Part shown: piece by piece, positions 11,231 through 23,400 of the stretch
Layout: each line of letters starts with the position of its first letter
Position numbering within the stretch: the first letter of the stretch is position 1
Assembly (NCBI RefSeq): GCF_051014445.1
Contig: NC_135140.1
Coordinates: 15,741,501-15,805,500, forward strand
Direction of reading: 5' to 3'
DNA: 64,000 nt
Source: Colletes latitarsis
Lineage: Eukaryota; Arthropoda; Insecta; Hymenoptera; Colletidae
Notes under the pieces: model-generated
Seen by the model: the letters and a program-made list of their open reading frames with translations, nothing else
Database searches by the model: none
Told to the model about the DNA's origin: nothing
Position numbers and translations under genes: made by a program

Positions 11231-14200
11231 ATGGAGTTTCTGCAGAATCATCACGCGGTGAACACCTCCGAGCCGACGTACACCCTCGGCACAGGTGAGC
11301 CACAGTGTCGTCGCTTGGAACACGGTTCGAATTATCACTGTTTTGTGCCAATTTTCAACGAATTTATGCGAGCAGACAACACACCGAGCAGATCGCTCCA
11401 ACAGTATATTTTTGTGCGTCTTGTGCAACCGTGAGCTGAAAGATGTGCAGAAAACTACGGTCGTTCTACTGCCCCTAGAACCCTGTGAATTTTTCGTTTC
11501 CTTCGATTCTTCTCCTCGACAAAGTATGTGAGTATTCCTTGGCAATAGCAGAACTACAGAACGAATTACTATAAACTTTTTGCTCTGAGTTTTATATGTC
11601 TTTTTTTGGAATGTACGATTAAAATTCTGGCTTAAATGTTACTCGAGAGGGCTGAGTGTAGAAAAAAATTTATAGTAATTTGAACTATGGAGTTACTCCT
11701 ATTGTCAAAGAATATTCATGTACTCGAGTTTAACGCTAATTGACCCTTTATTCCGTTTCTTATTCATTTCTCCACCCATCTTTGAATGCATATTTACGAT
11801 CAACATATTCAAAGTGTCTGATTTTAATGAAGGTACACTGGTCAAAAATAACAGAAACATAATTTTTGAACTGTTTTTCGCTATTTCTTTTAGCGTGGAA
11901 GCTAAAGCTTGTCTACTTACTATTTTATTTCAGTAGAACTAAAATACTACCAAATTCTTGTTCCCCAAAGTACTATTGTACCCTATTTATTCTACTGAAC
12001 TTCTCTTCTTTTTTAATTCATTTAACTACCACTCTGCTTTATTTTATTGTAGTAGAGTACCATCCAATACTCTATTCTACATTATTTCGTTGTTTAAATC
12101 CAGCTCACAAGCACAAGACGTCTCGCAAACACACTAAACTCCTAAATTACAATTATACTCCTATCATCGTAATATTTCTTTACAATCGTTTCACACAGAC
12201 GTTATTGTTAACGTTTCCTCGACTGTTAGGTTCCGTGGGAAGCATCGAGGCCACTATACCTTCCGGCCTCTGCACTGGACCCCTCGGGGTGCTATCCAGC
12301 GAGGATACGTTAACAGACAATCAAAACGAAGAGACTTTAGGTGCTCTGCAAGGCACCCTTCGCCTGCAGGACCTTCAGAACTCCCCAGAGGACATTGGTG
12401 CCGATCAGAGCCATCAGATTCAGAATTCGGGACAGAACCAAGTGGTCAGCGAGTTCGGAGCGAGCTTCTGGGTCGACGACATGGCTGGTTTCCCGTTGCC
12501 ACCTCTGGATTTGGACCCTTTGCCACCTGGCCTCTTCAGTCCTTGTTCAGGGACTTACAAGTGAGTCGCAGAAACGCGTCCTCCATTTTGTCCTTACTGG
12601 AACTTAAATGGTCTGACCCAGTCGTAGATGATACGCCACGTCCGATGAGCCTAAAAATATTAAAATATTAGAGCAAGAACAGAAGCCCAAATAAAATATA
12701 TTCTTAGATTTTACAATCTTCATCTCATAAGAACGAAGAAACTAGTCTAATAAGATTTTAACGATGCGATAAGCACGAGCGCGCTCTCGTCTGATCAATG
12801 CCTGGCTTTTCTACTTGGAACTACAACGCTGCCGTCTGCGTAACTTTCCCAAGTATCACGATCACTTTTACGGACAGACTGTTGCACAAAAGTATCACCA
12901 ATATTTCTCAATTCAAGGATATTTGTTATTGTTGATAGTTTTGCAATATTAACTATTTGAAGAAACATCAATCGGATATCTCGGATGCTCTGCAGTTTTA
13001 GAGCTGTTACGCAACAGTCTCCCTTAAAATCTTTTTTCTACTTGCAGTTGGGGCTGCACCAGAGGAGAATGCGCGCCAAGACCAGGAAACGTCAACGGGG
13101 AAGGCGTCGCGGACGTCCTGCTGTCTCTGAAACACGCTGTGGTCCATCCTGGGAGCCCCACAGGAGGATATTACACCACTAGTGGATCGGGTCATCATTA
13201 TTCTCAAGATTACACTCAAAATCTCGGTCCACCAGTTCCTCCGACGCATTACGCGACCACTCCAGCCATGTCGGTCAACGTTTCCATGAACATGACGATG
13301 AACATGAACATGCACTCTGGGTGAGTACGACTCCTCGATACTTGATAATAATTTCTCAGATACTTCGTTTATTTACAATAAATAATTACACTTACCTTTT
13401 CAATTTATTTGTCAACGACGTTGCATTAATAATGTCAGAGCTCACCTCAAATAACATAATTCAATACACATTGAAATCACTTGAACTTTAGCTGCTTTCG
13501 TGTATCGAAGCTTGTAGATATAATTTTTCTTATATTTGTACGCAAATGAAAATTTAGACGCGTTTAATAACGGCTACAGGGGAACACAGATGACTTTATT
13601 ATTTCCTGAATCATTTCTATACAGCGAAACTGTTTGCGAGAAGTCGAGACTTTATTGGAAGCCATACGAAACGAAACGTGAACCAATACTGCGTTTCGTG
13701 ATTGTATCGGGAAAATGAAGAGGGGTGAATTCTTTTTAATTACATCGATTCGAAATCATATATGTATATATCTCCTTTACTGCAGTTCATGCGTTAAATA
13801 ATAATCTGCGTTCTCCGAAGAGTAATAAAATATATTATTTCGTTATGGTCGAGCTGGAAATAATGATTGAACATGGAGCGACCGATGCTCGAAATTACTA
13901 AAAACACTGCAAATATCTCTGAAAATAATTAACTGCCTCGAATGTCCATATTCGGATTAAAAAATTGCTTATTATTCTTATTATTACTCCAATTATTTAC
14001 AGCAACGTATAAATTATAGAGTAACTAGGAATGTCTCTCCGAAAAGGCAAGACAACTACCCGCCATTTTGGCCGCCCGTAGGGTCACGCGCTCGAGGGGT
14101 GCAAGAGCAGAGTTATTCAGTCGTTTCTGTGTGTGTGTGCGTAGGTACGAGCAGAGCTATTCGTCGGCATGGGGCGTGGAACCCCTGTTAAGTCCCGCCC

Positions 14201-15983
14201 AGCAGTATAATCCCGTGGAGCAACAGACGAGGGTGAATCAACCCCCGGCCAATAGCCTGATCGGCACCAGCACCCATTCGCATTCTCATCCCCCGACGCA
14301 CGGCCATTCCAGGCTGCAATTGTCCAGCGAGCATGCGCTGTGCATAGGCGCCACTGGAAATCCGGTCGCGTCCGACGACAATGGCAGACCTAATCTGTGC
14401 AGAATCTGCGGGAAATCGTATGCGCGCCCCAGCACCCTCAAGACGCATCTCAGAACCCACTCTGGCGAGAAACCGTTTAGGTTAGTGACGGTTGGAATCC
14501 AATTATCGCTCGGAAACGTTCGATCGATGCAAGTTTCGAATTTCGTCGAGCGACAATCGAAACGGGAAATGTAATTTTTCAGTACTAAATACCACTACAC
14601 GAGGGCGATTTCTTTTTGGGAAGATAACTTCTAAGTTTACTACACTATTTTCGACACTAATGTAGATTAAGTTCAATACTTCGATCCAACTCAATTTTGA
14701 TCAAACACATGCTTAATCAGAACTCGACAATTTCTTTATACATTTTAATTGCCGTTTCCATTCGAATACATAATCATAGTTGCAATATTTGAGCTTCGAA
14801 TGGAATTAGATAAATGTTGTTACCTTACCTGTTACTCGTTGTCACCTCCACGAAGCAAATTCATCGCGACTGCCAGTATTCACCTACAACACATCATGCC
14901 ACTCGTATAGCTTCTAAACACATTCACAAAACAAACAAAACTTTGTTTAACGCGGAGACGTTGAAAAATGTACGTTTGTTTAAAGGTGTCATGCGTGCTC
15001 AAAGGCATTTAGTCAAGCCGCGAATTTGACCGCTCATGCGAGAACTCATTCCGGGGAAAAACCGTTTCGATGCCCGGTGTGCGACCGAAGATTTTCACAG
15101 AGCAGTTCCGTTACGACACACATGAGAACGCATTCGGGGGAACGTCCATACAGGTGAGTTTGTTAAGTGTTACGCGAATGGAATTTCTGTGTTCTGTTCC
15201 CTACTGTTCCAAAATTTATGCAAACGAGTGCACGAATAGGTTAACTCGTTCGCGCCTACGGGTACCACTTATGATACATGTGTTCCTCATACACGAGGTT
15301 AATTCAGTGCTCGCCACTAGGGTGCGACCTAGTACAGACGCGTGTAATCTACAGCCGATTCGAAGCAAATTGAAGACCTTGCAGCAAGAGGGTGCTCATT
15401 AATTGTTATAACGTTCATAAAAAGAAAAACAAAAATGTTACCGATTCTCACGGGATGAAAATGACGTGTCAAAGTAACCGCAGACAAAAATGTCCTGAAA
15501 ACAGATTCAAACAAACAAGAAAATCATTAATAAGAAACAATAAATGTAATTATTTCATTGATGCACGTTGAAAAATTTTTTCAAAGGATATCACACCGTA
15601 GTAAATTATAAAATGTAAATTTTAGATGTTATTTAGATTAACATAAAGCACATTTATATAAAAAATTCAGCAGTTTTCACTTCCAAGCGTTTCACCATAT
15701 AAAAATGGCGGACTATGCTGGGCGGAGCGTTAAGGGTTAATAATCGTAGCAATTGCGCGAAACGAAATATCGTATCTCGTAAATAATTTTACCTTTTAAC
15801 AATTCTTCCGTTTCCAGATGTCGATTCTGCAAGAAAGCATTCTCGGATAGCTCTACGTTAACGAAGCATCTTCGAATTCACTCTGGCGAGAAACCGTACC
15901 AGTGCAAGCTGTGTCTGCTGAGGTTCAGTCAAAGCGGCAATCTCAACAGGCATATGAGAGTCCATGGCGGTTCTTTGACGTGA
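11231..15983 (+). CDS. gl: Glass, zinc-finger transcription factor of photoreceptor development
   Basis: Coding exons 11231-11294, 12230-12560, 13048-13320, 14145-14480, 14986-15153 and 15818-15983 (1338 nt, 445 aa), all with GT/AG borders and matching phases. Five consecutive C2H2 fingers occupy residues about 308-328, 336-356, 364-384, 392-412 and 420-440, joined by SGEKPFR-type linkers. They start CRICGKSYARPSTLKTH and end CKLCLLRFSQSGNLNRHMRVH, followed by only GGSLT. This finger array is the Glass signature; the family DNA-binding domain drives photoreceptor differentiation genes. The N-terminal half is low in complexity: a PLPPLDLDPLPP segment in exon 2, a Met/Asn-rich NMTMNMNMHSG stretch in exon 3 and a His/Ser stretch in exon 4. 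The start MEFLQNHH is the first ATG in frame, preceded by CACAGAG. It is shorter than the fly protein (about 600 aa), mainly in the low-complexity part. Confidence 0.95.
15241..15740. mobile_element. Possible piggyBac-like MITE in glass intron 5
   Basis: A 500-bp segment is bounded by TTAA on both sides (15241-15244 and 15737-15740). Its ends are imperfect inverted repeats: left TTAACTCGTTCGCGCC, right GGAGCGTTAAGGGTTAA. A TTAA target site and CCCTT-like ends fit piggyBac-derived MITEs. The arms match only moderately, so this is tentative. It contains TATAAAAATGGCGG at about 15698-15711. Confidence 0.35.
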
Positions 15984-16654
15984 CACAGCTCGATATCGAT
16001 TATCGACAACGATCGGGCCCTGCCGCGATGTTGTCGAATACCTGTGATTCAACTTGGCTCGAGCTTACCGGAAAGAATGTAAAATAAATAAATTTGCGAC
16101 AGACGATGCTCGTAGGAGTTCTGCCACCTGACTGATTCGAATTCGCGAAGCGTTCACGTGTACGCTTTTGTTATTTAAGGGCTTACATTTGGATATTTTT
16201 TTAAAACGATACATAAGACAAGTAATAATCGCAGTATGTGCTGTATTTGGCATTAGGAACTTATTCAAGAATTCATTATACTCATCTCCTTGATCGTCAC
16301 AACGAATCGAAGGAAATAAATAAACGGGAACGTCGACACCGTTGTATTTTAGAGATTTTTTGGACTTGTAAAATCTCCCACGATCGTTCGTTTATATGCT
16401 ACGAATTATTACAAACAGGTCAGGATAGGTGAACAGGGTATCGCAGTTTTAGACCTACAGCATCCACCACAGCACCGTTGATTATTGTACAAATATTGTA
16501 TTTATTATAATTATTATTAATTATAATATTAATGTTGCTGTTTTTACCACCTTCAATTTTCATCATGTGGCTTTTCTTTGTCAGTTTGCTTCTTTTTTTT
16601 TTTTTTTTGTAAAATGAAGGTGTTTTGGCGCCATTTTGATAAAAAAAAAAAACG

Positions 16655-16760
16655 ATTCTCTCTCTCTCTCTCAATCTCTCTCTTTCTATATATATATAAT
16701 ATATATAGAATATACACTATATTCTATATATATATAATATATAATATATATATAATATTC
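16655..16760. repeat. (TC)n/(TA)n compound microsatellite
   Basis: A run of TCTCTC repeats passes directly into TATATA repeats interrupted by TAGAATATACAC. It lies about 0.7 kb after the glass stop codon. Confidence 0.9.
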
Positions 16761-17330
16761 GTATGAGAACAACTGATTAAAAAACAGATGAATGAATATG
16801 TGAGTTTTTTTGTAATCCCACAGCATCAGGACCCACGTTATTTCTTGTGGGAAGAGGGGGTGAGGAAAAGGAGGCTTCATGTTGCTGGCTAGTTGGTAAT
16901 TAAGTGGGTAGATATTGGTTCATGAACCCTCACATTAATTTGCCTCTTTTTCACAATTAAAACTATATAAGAACAACTCTGTCTTCTTCATTAGAGTAGC
17001 GTCTCTTCTTCACTCGTCAAAATTCTCTCGCTCGCTCTCGTTCTCTCTTTATATATAATGATGTATTTATAAGTAATAATATTCTTGAAAAAAAAAAAAA
17101 GTATGTATAATGTTTCTACGTTATGTACTGGTACGACTGTGCAAAGACGAGCTGGCCCTCACCTCTATAGAGTCCTCTAAATAAGCATGCAGCTTCCTGG
17201 ACCATCTCGTCGCGCGACAGACGTACCTCTAGTATTTGTGTACGTAGCGTATTCTATTTAAAAATGTATAATGTCATCTCTGTCACGCTGTATGTGTCTG
17301 TAATGCTTTACGTTTTTTTTTTGTTTACGT

Positions 17331-17401
17331 TTCTCTCTCTCTCTCTCTCTCGCTCTTGCTCTCGCGCTCGTTCGCTCTCTTTCTCTCTCTCTCTCTCGTT
17401 C
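17331..17401. repeat. (CT)n-rich microsatellite
   Basis: TCTCTCTC repeats with CGCTCG interruptions, lying in the glass-CtBP 3' interval. Confidence 0.85.
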
Positions 17402-20400
17402 GCTCCTACATCGCCTCGTATTATCGATCAAGTGTTGCTTGGTAATCTGATCTCTACATCAGTTGGAATGGTTTTTCATTCGCTTGAAAGCTTCAAAGCA
17501 AAAAGCTCGTGTAAGGTGCATCCCAGAGGCATCGATGAATACCAAACGATTCAGTCTATGTTTTTTTTTTCTCTTTTCTTCCGAACAATTTTAAATAACA
17601 ACGAAACTCTTCCATTTTTTTTTTTCTTTTTATCTGGCATATCGACCACTGAGAATAGAAAATTAATTATCTATACATATATCACTTCTCGCAATTTGTG
17701 TCCCGGCGGAAACACGGATACACAATGTGTTCAAGTTCAACGCTTCGCGACCGCTCTCATCAATTTTGGAATTACACAATGAGAAATGAATGACCAACGC
17801 CGTTATTCCGGGGTTAACCTGTAGTTCTAACGAAATCATATAAAAAAGAACCGAATAGATATGTGTGTCTCTAAAATAGATCTTTCATACTCTTCTTCTC
17901 TTTTTTTTTTATTTTTTTTTTATTTTTTTTCTCTTTATTTTTATCATTTACTTATTATCATCGCTTTTTAATAATTTTTCTCAAAAAATTTTCCATTTTC
18001 TTTTCTTTTTTAATGATTTATCTTTCGATAATATATTCAAGTGTTCGTAACATCGCATTACTTTACTTAATACAATAATTAATCATATTATAATTATCAA
18101 TTAATAAAACTTGTTTCTGTTCGTTCTATCTTTCGCTCGTGTACTCTTACTTTCTCTCTCTTTCTTCCGTTTACAATTTCACACGCTTAAAGACTGCTAA
18201 CCGATAGGTATTATATTTCCTTCATCGAAATAATAAATGGTTTCTCTTCCCCATCGGAAACACAAATGATACCTATTACATTACATTTACCTATTATATT
18301 ACGAACTTGAAATTTCGGATGAAGATGCTGCATTCTTTTACAAAACGTTAAGGCATTCATGAATGTAATTCGAAAGAAGTACAAAAATAGATGCCACGAA
18401 ATCAAAGATGACAATGTTCTTCGGTTTGTTAAAGCAACTGGTTCTACTATACACTCGCGCATAAAGATTCAATCAATACCAATAAACTCTCAAAGGCAGA
18501 TAGCATTCGCAAAAAGGCGGAAAAACAGTCTTGGTACACAAATTGTTTATATAAATCATCCTCATTCAGAAATATATATCTTTTGTCTACTATTGCTCTT
18601 GGTATACATAAAAATATAGCGTTTAATGCAACAGATTACATTTCTGTTACTCAAACATCTGTTGTCCACGTACACCTGAAATCCACTGTAAAACACACGA
18701 AGACTTACAACATATTTTTCTTCCTTTTTTTTTTTAATCAAATGTTCTAAAATTACATTTAACGAAAATTTTTTCTTCCTTTTCACGAACACTGTCTCCT
18801 TCGAAGTTTGTTAGTACATTTCATTGACCAACTGGTATCTGAAGACAAACAAACCTTACTTTAATTATACACGAATATGTAAGGCAATTGAAATGCGTCT
18901 ACTGCATTGATATCGACATTTAAAAATACAATAAAGAAGGCATTCAATTTTGACGAACTTCTACTCAGTACTACCAACGACACAGCGAATGCCCCAACGA
19001 TTACACACGTTTCCTTTTTCTTTTCGCAATGTTTGTTACCTCTGACCACTTTACTACAAATAGGACATACTAGTGACATTTTCTTAATTTCTCTTTTTAT
19101 CACGGTTTTGTCGTGTACGCAGCATTTTCATGATCACGAGTAACACATAAAAACATATTTATGAGCAACTACGTTTCGGTTTAAATATAATATACCAAAC
19201 ATTGAGAGTTACAATGTCCACGAAAGAAACAAAGTTTGTCAAAGTTACTGGTGTTGCCAAAATCGTATATGCTCTCGGGAGTATGGTTCTTTCGGAAACA
19301 AGAACTAAAATAGCATGCGCGAACCCAAATACAGTGTGGCAAAATAATGTATGACTCGCTAAGAACATGTTTGATTTCATGTTCCAAATGAATTAATATC
19401 TGCATAGAAAATGAAAGATTCCTATTTCGCTCGCGTATGAAATACTTAAACGAGTACGAATGGAACCAATACGAGTAGGGAATAATAAAAAAAAAAGAGA
19501 AAAAAAAACAAACAATTCAGCGACACTTATTCCCTACGTTTCGCGACCTATCGACTGGAAGAGCCATATATCATCGATAAAATTTGCACAGACATTTAGG
19601 CTAAACTCGCTTTAACATACTTTTCAACTACGTGCCAGATGTTTCAACGTCACCCATGTTTGATTTGTACTCTATGACTAGCCAATGTACTTCTCGATGC
19701 TGCGGGTATTCGTAGGAAGAACTGATCATGGGCTCGAGGAACTAATACCAATCTTCTCGATCAAAGGTGTTTCGAACTTTGATAGGGAAAAGAAAAAAAA
19801 AATAAAAAAAAAGAGAAATAAGAGGAACGAAATATCGTTTTTTTCCCCCCCTCGTTTGCGTTGTCCAGCGTCACGTGCGCGTTAAATACGAAGTGATTTA
19901 TACAAAATTACGACACAGAGAATTCTTAACGTTTGTCATTCCCACCGCTTGTCATTTCCAACTCTAGCCAGGACAACTCGCAGCACGCCTCGTCATCATT
20001 ACTGCCCAACTGTATTTGGTTTGGTCACAATGTTACATCAAATGCACTATTCCAGGAGCCCACCAAACGCAGACTCAAGCTCGAAACATACACACGGGGC
20101 ATGCACGCAACACTGACGTACGCAGGCAACCTCGCTCTTTCTCTCCCTCTCATTCTCACTTGTTTTTTTTTTTCACTCCCTTTTTACTTTCTCTCTTCCC
20201 GCCTACCCCCCGTTCTCTCTTTCACTCTCTTGCTCAAGGATGGATTCCCTCGAGTTCCTCGGAAGCAGCGGACATTATTATTTTTCTTTTTTCTTTTTTT
20301 TGGGGGCACATCGTGCACGACACACGTTAGTCAATCGGCCATTTGTCGTCGGAGGTCGTGTGCGAATGGCTAAGGGAAATTAGATCGGAGGGTGGTGCTG

Positions 20401-20423
20401 GAGTGGACGTCGGGGGTTCAAGG

Positions 20424-23400
20424 TCAACGAGGGCTCGGTGCAGGTGGGCTTGGCCGGGGGTCAGGCTCGCTCACTATGCTGTGTGGTATACCGGTTAATC
20501 CAGCAGTAGGAGGAGCTGAAGCGGGGCCTCCAGCCCCACCGCCGCCTACCGTTGGACCCGTAGGGCCTGTCGGACCCCCGGCGCCTGCACCGCCTGCAGA
20601 GGAGTTCGGTCCGCCACCACCCCCACCACCACCGCCGCCGACGACGGAATGCCCACCAGGAGGTGGGGGTGCAGAATCGTGAGGAGTCGTTGAATGCGCC
20701 TGTTGAACGGGCAGCCCCCCGGAATAGTATCCGCCGTTGATCCCCTCAGGGTAGCTGCTGGAGAAAGCGAAAAGAAATTGGCCACTTCGATAAATGCCTT
20801 TTACAAAGTGCCCAATCGATCTTAGGAAATCCAAAGAGGTTCGAACGCTTCTAACCACGTTACTTTACACACTCGATTCTCTTTCCGTGTAATACGAGTT
20901 AACATCTGCTTGAAAATCTGTTTCTGTAAAAATTACGATATCTTTTTCCCCGGTGTAAGAGAAACAAATGCAACGATACTGAAGTATACCCTACGCTTTT
21001 TTTTTTTTTTTTTTTTTTTTTTCTTGTAATAAGCTGAATAATACTTGCTCGTAGACTGAATCGTTTCAAGCGTTTTATCGCAACTGTAAAACGCTTTCGA
21101 CTCTTGATTCCGAGACGTCCTTGATAACATGAGTTTTATGGTAAAGATCCAGAAAACGGAAACTTTACAATATTCTTTTTTCTTTTTGCATAGGTTTGGT
21201 TAAAAGTAGGATCACCTACATTTGACCGTAATAGTCGGTTTCACGCATATACATGCCATTATCTTATTAGGTTTGTAATTTATTATAATAATGTTCTTCG
21301 TATCCTGGTATGTCACACTTTAACAAATCGTTATACCATCCTGTTACACAAACGAGTACAGTTTATTGTCTCATAAATAAAGCAATATTACTTTTTGATA
21401 TTTTCTGTAATGGCAACATAAAATTTACCACCGATAAATAAAATTTAGCGAGCTCTTTCTTTCTTTTATCAGCGATTTTTTATTGTCAGATAACGTATCC
21501 AACCTTTACAGGCCCTCTTCGGATTTCCTGCGTTCGATCTTATATCTAATAAGTATCAACAATGTAAAGAACTAAATTTCTCGTCGTTTCATTACGGTTT
21601 CTCGTATTATAGCTGGTTTAAGTTAACGATCAGTATTACTGGTATCTGTAAATCACATTCGCTACAACTACTACAAGATTTTTGAAATAAAACTCCATTT
21701 AAACATAAGCTACAATACTCTATGTTTGTATAATTAAATACATAAATTTCTGTTTGCATAATTTTATTTTTATTTTTGATCTTACAAAATATGTTTACGT
21801 CCTTCTTCGTAGAAGTACACGCGAAGAAAAATGAAAACATGTATTAGAACGTCTGAAGAGAACCTGCAAACGGTCGAAACGTTATATTGCAATTTCTAAA
21901 AACAGTACAAAATTGTTCATATAAAAGGAAAAGCTACGAAATTGCATGTATATATTGGTTCAACCACGGCAACTATAAATTCGCAACAACCATCAAGTTT
22001 ATCGCACACGTGTTACGGAAGAATCAACAATTACGAACAAAACTAAAGAATATTAATCGTAATAGTAATCCGATCACCAATAATGAACCAATACATTATG
22101 TTTCGATTCCATATATACCTAAGTTCTAGGGGGAAAAATCAAAAAATAAAAAAAAAAAAAAAAATATATGTCCACCGCTTTTAAATTGTGATTTACGTTT
22201 GAAAAATTAGGCGAAACTGTCGGACACACTCGTGCAGGTTTCATCGCAACTTTGAATTTAGTAATGTTTCAATATCGATTAAAGACAAAATGTTCCAAAA
22301 AGACTGCTATCAGAAATGCTCGATACAAAATTATCTACTATTTAATTAAGGGTTCCTTCACATGTACAAATAGCGATAGATGTTTTTCATACATGATTTA
22401 ACTCTCGCGCCAAAAACTCATCATCAAGTAACCTAACCTATTTTCGCCTAGCTCGACTGTATTAAACTTCCATCTTTGTAAATACGCGTACAATTAAAAG
22501 TTTCTTGTAAATATCAGTTTCAATTTAAATTCAACCAGTGCATAGTGTTCGTCTCACATAAATAGCCGTTTATAAATTCTAGTAACGATTTATATTTTCT
22601 GTTTCTCTAGTAGTCCTACTTTACACGAAACGAAACAAACTTATAACATTGAAACGTACGCGTTCCCTACAGGAAAAAAGTAACTATAAAAAAAAAGGCA
22701 AACCTGCCTTATAATTAATTCTAGTTTTCAATCAGTGGTAGATATAATTATGCTTAAATATCTCGAAAATAAAAAAGTACACATGTAAATCTCTCTTCTC
22801 GTTTTTTTATTCGTCATAAAAATATATATATATATATTATTTTCTTAATGCGTATATATATATATATATATGTTGCGCTCCACATTTTCAGTGTTTATAA
22901 TTTTCAAAAATATTGTAAAATTCCTTATTTAGATCTTCATCATAAAACTCATGTACCGAGGACGATTCAATACCCAGAGTCGAAAACGTTTTACAATTAC
23001 AATAAAATGCTGGAAACAACTCAATCAACAAACAAGTTTTATTTAAACACAAGCATGAATCAACATCATCAAGCTGAATAATAGTTCTCTTATTAATGTG
23101 AACAGATGCTTACCCGGTCGAGGAAAGGAAGTATTCCTTGTTCACACAGTTTCGCAAGCAATCAGGTATGCGACCGACAATGGCTCTTCGTATCTCACTG
23201 GCTGCCATCTCACGAAGCTCGGTGCAACTTGCATCGCTGTAGAATGCTGCGTGTGGCGTACACAACAGATTGGGTGCATCTTTCAAAGGACCTGCGATGC
23301 AAACAGATACCCGTTCGATCAGTATCGTTTCAATATCAATGAATCAAATCGACGTTTGCGTCTGCTGTTTATATTAAAAAAAATTCGATCTTACTGTAGT

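Larger units (their letters stand above)
15984..20423. other. Convergent 3' region between glass and CtBP
   Basis: 4.4 kb between two facing stop codons, AT-rich and full of T/A runs, with microsatellites at 16655-16760 and 17331-17401. It presumably holds both 3'UTRs, but neither poly(A) site could be fixed. Open frames here (for example 17264-17782 and 19933-20373) are low-complexity translations of pyrimidine tracts. Confidence 0.45.

Noticed and set aside
11866..12229. N-terminal part of the open frame running into glass exon 2
   Set aside because: It is intronic read-through. A clear TTAG acceptor at 12228-12229 joins exactly in phase to the exon ending at 11294, and the upstream residues are AT-rich noise.
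17264..17782. 172-codon frame after glass
   Set aside because: It is a translation of (TC)n and poly(T) tracts; low complexity only.
20392..20682. Proline-rich plus-strand frame
   Set aside because: It is the antisense shadow of the Gly/Pro-rich CtBP last exon.
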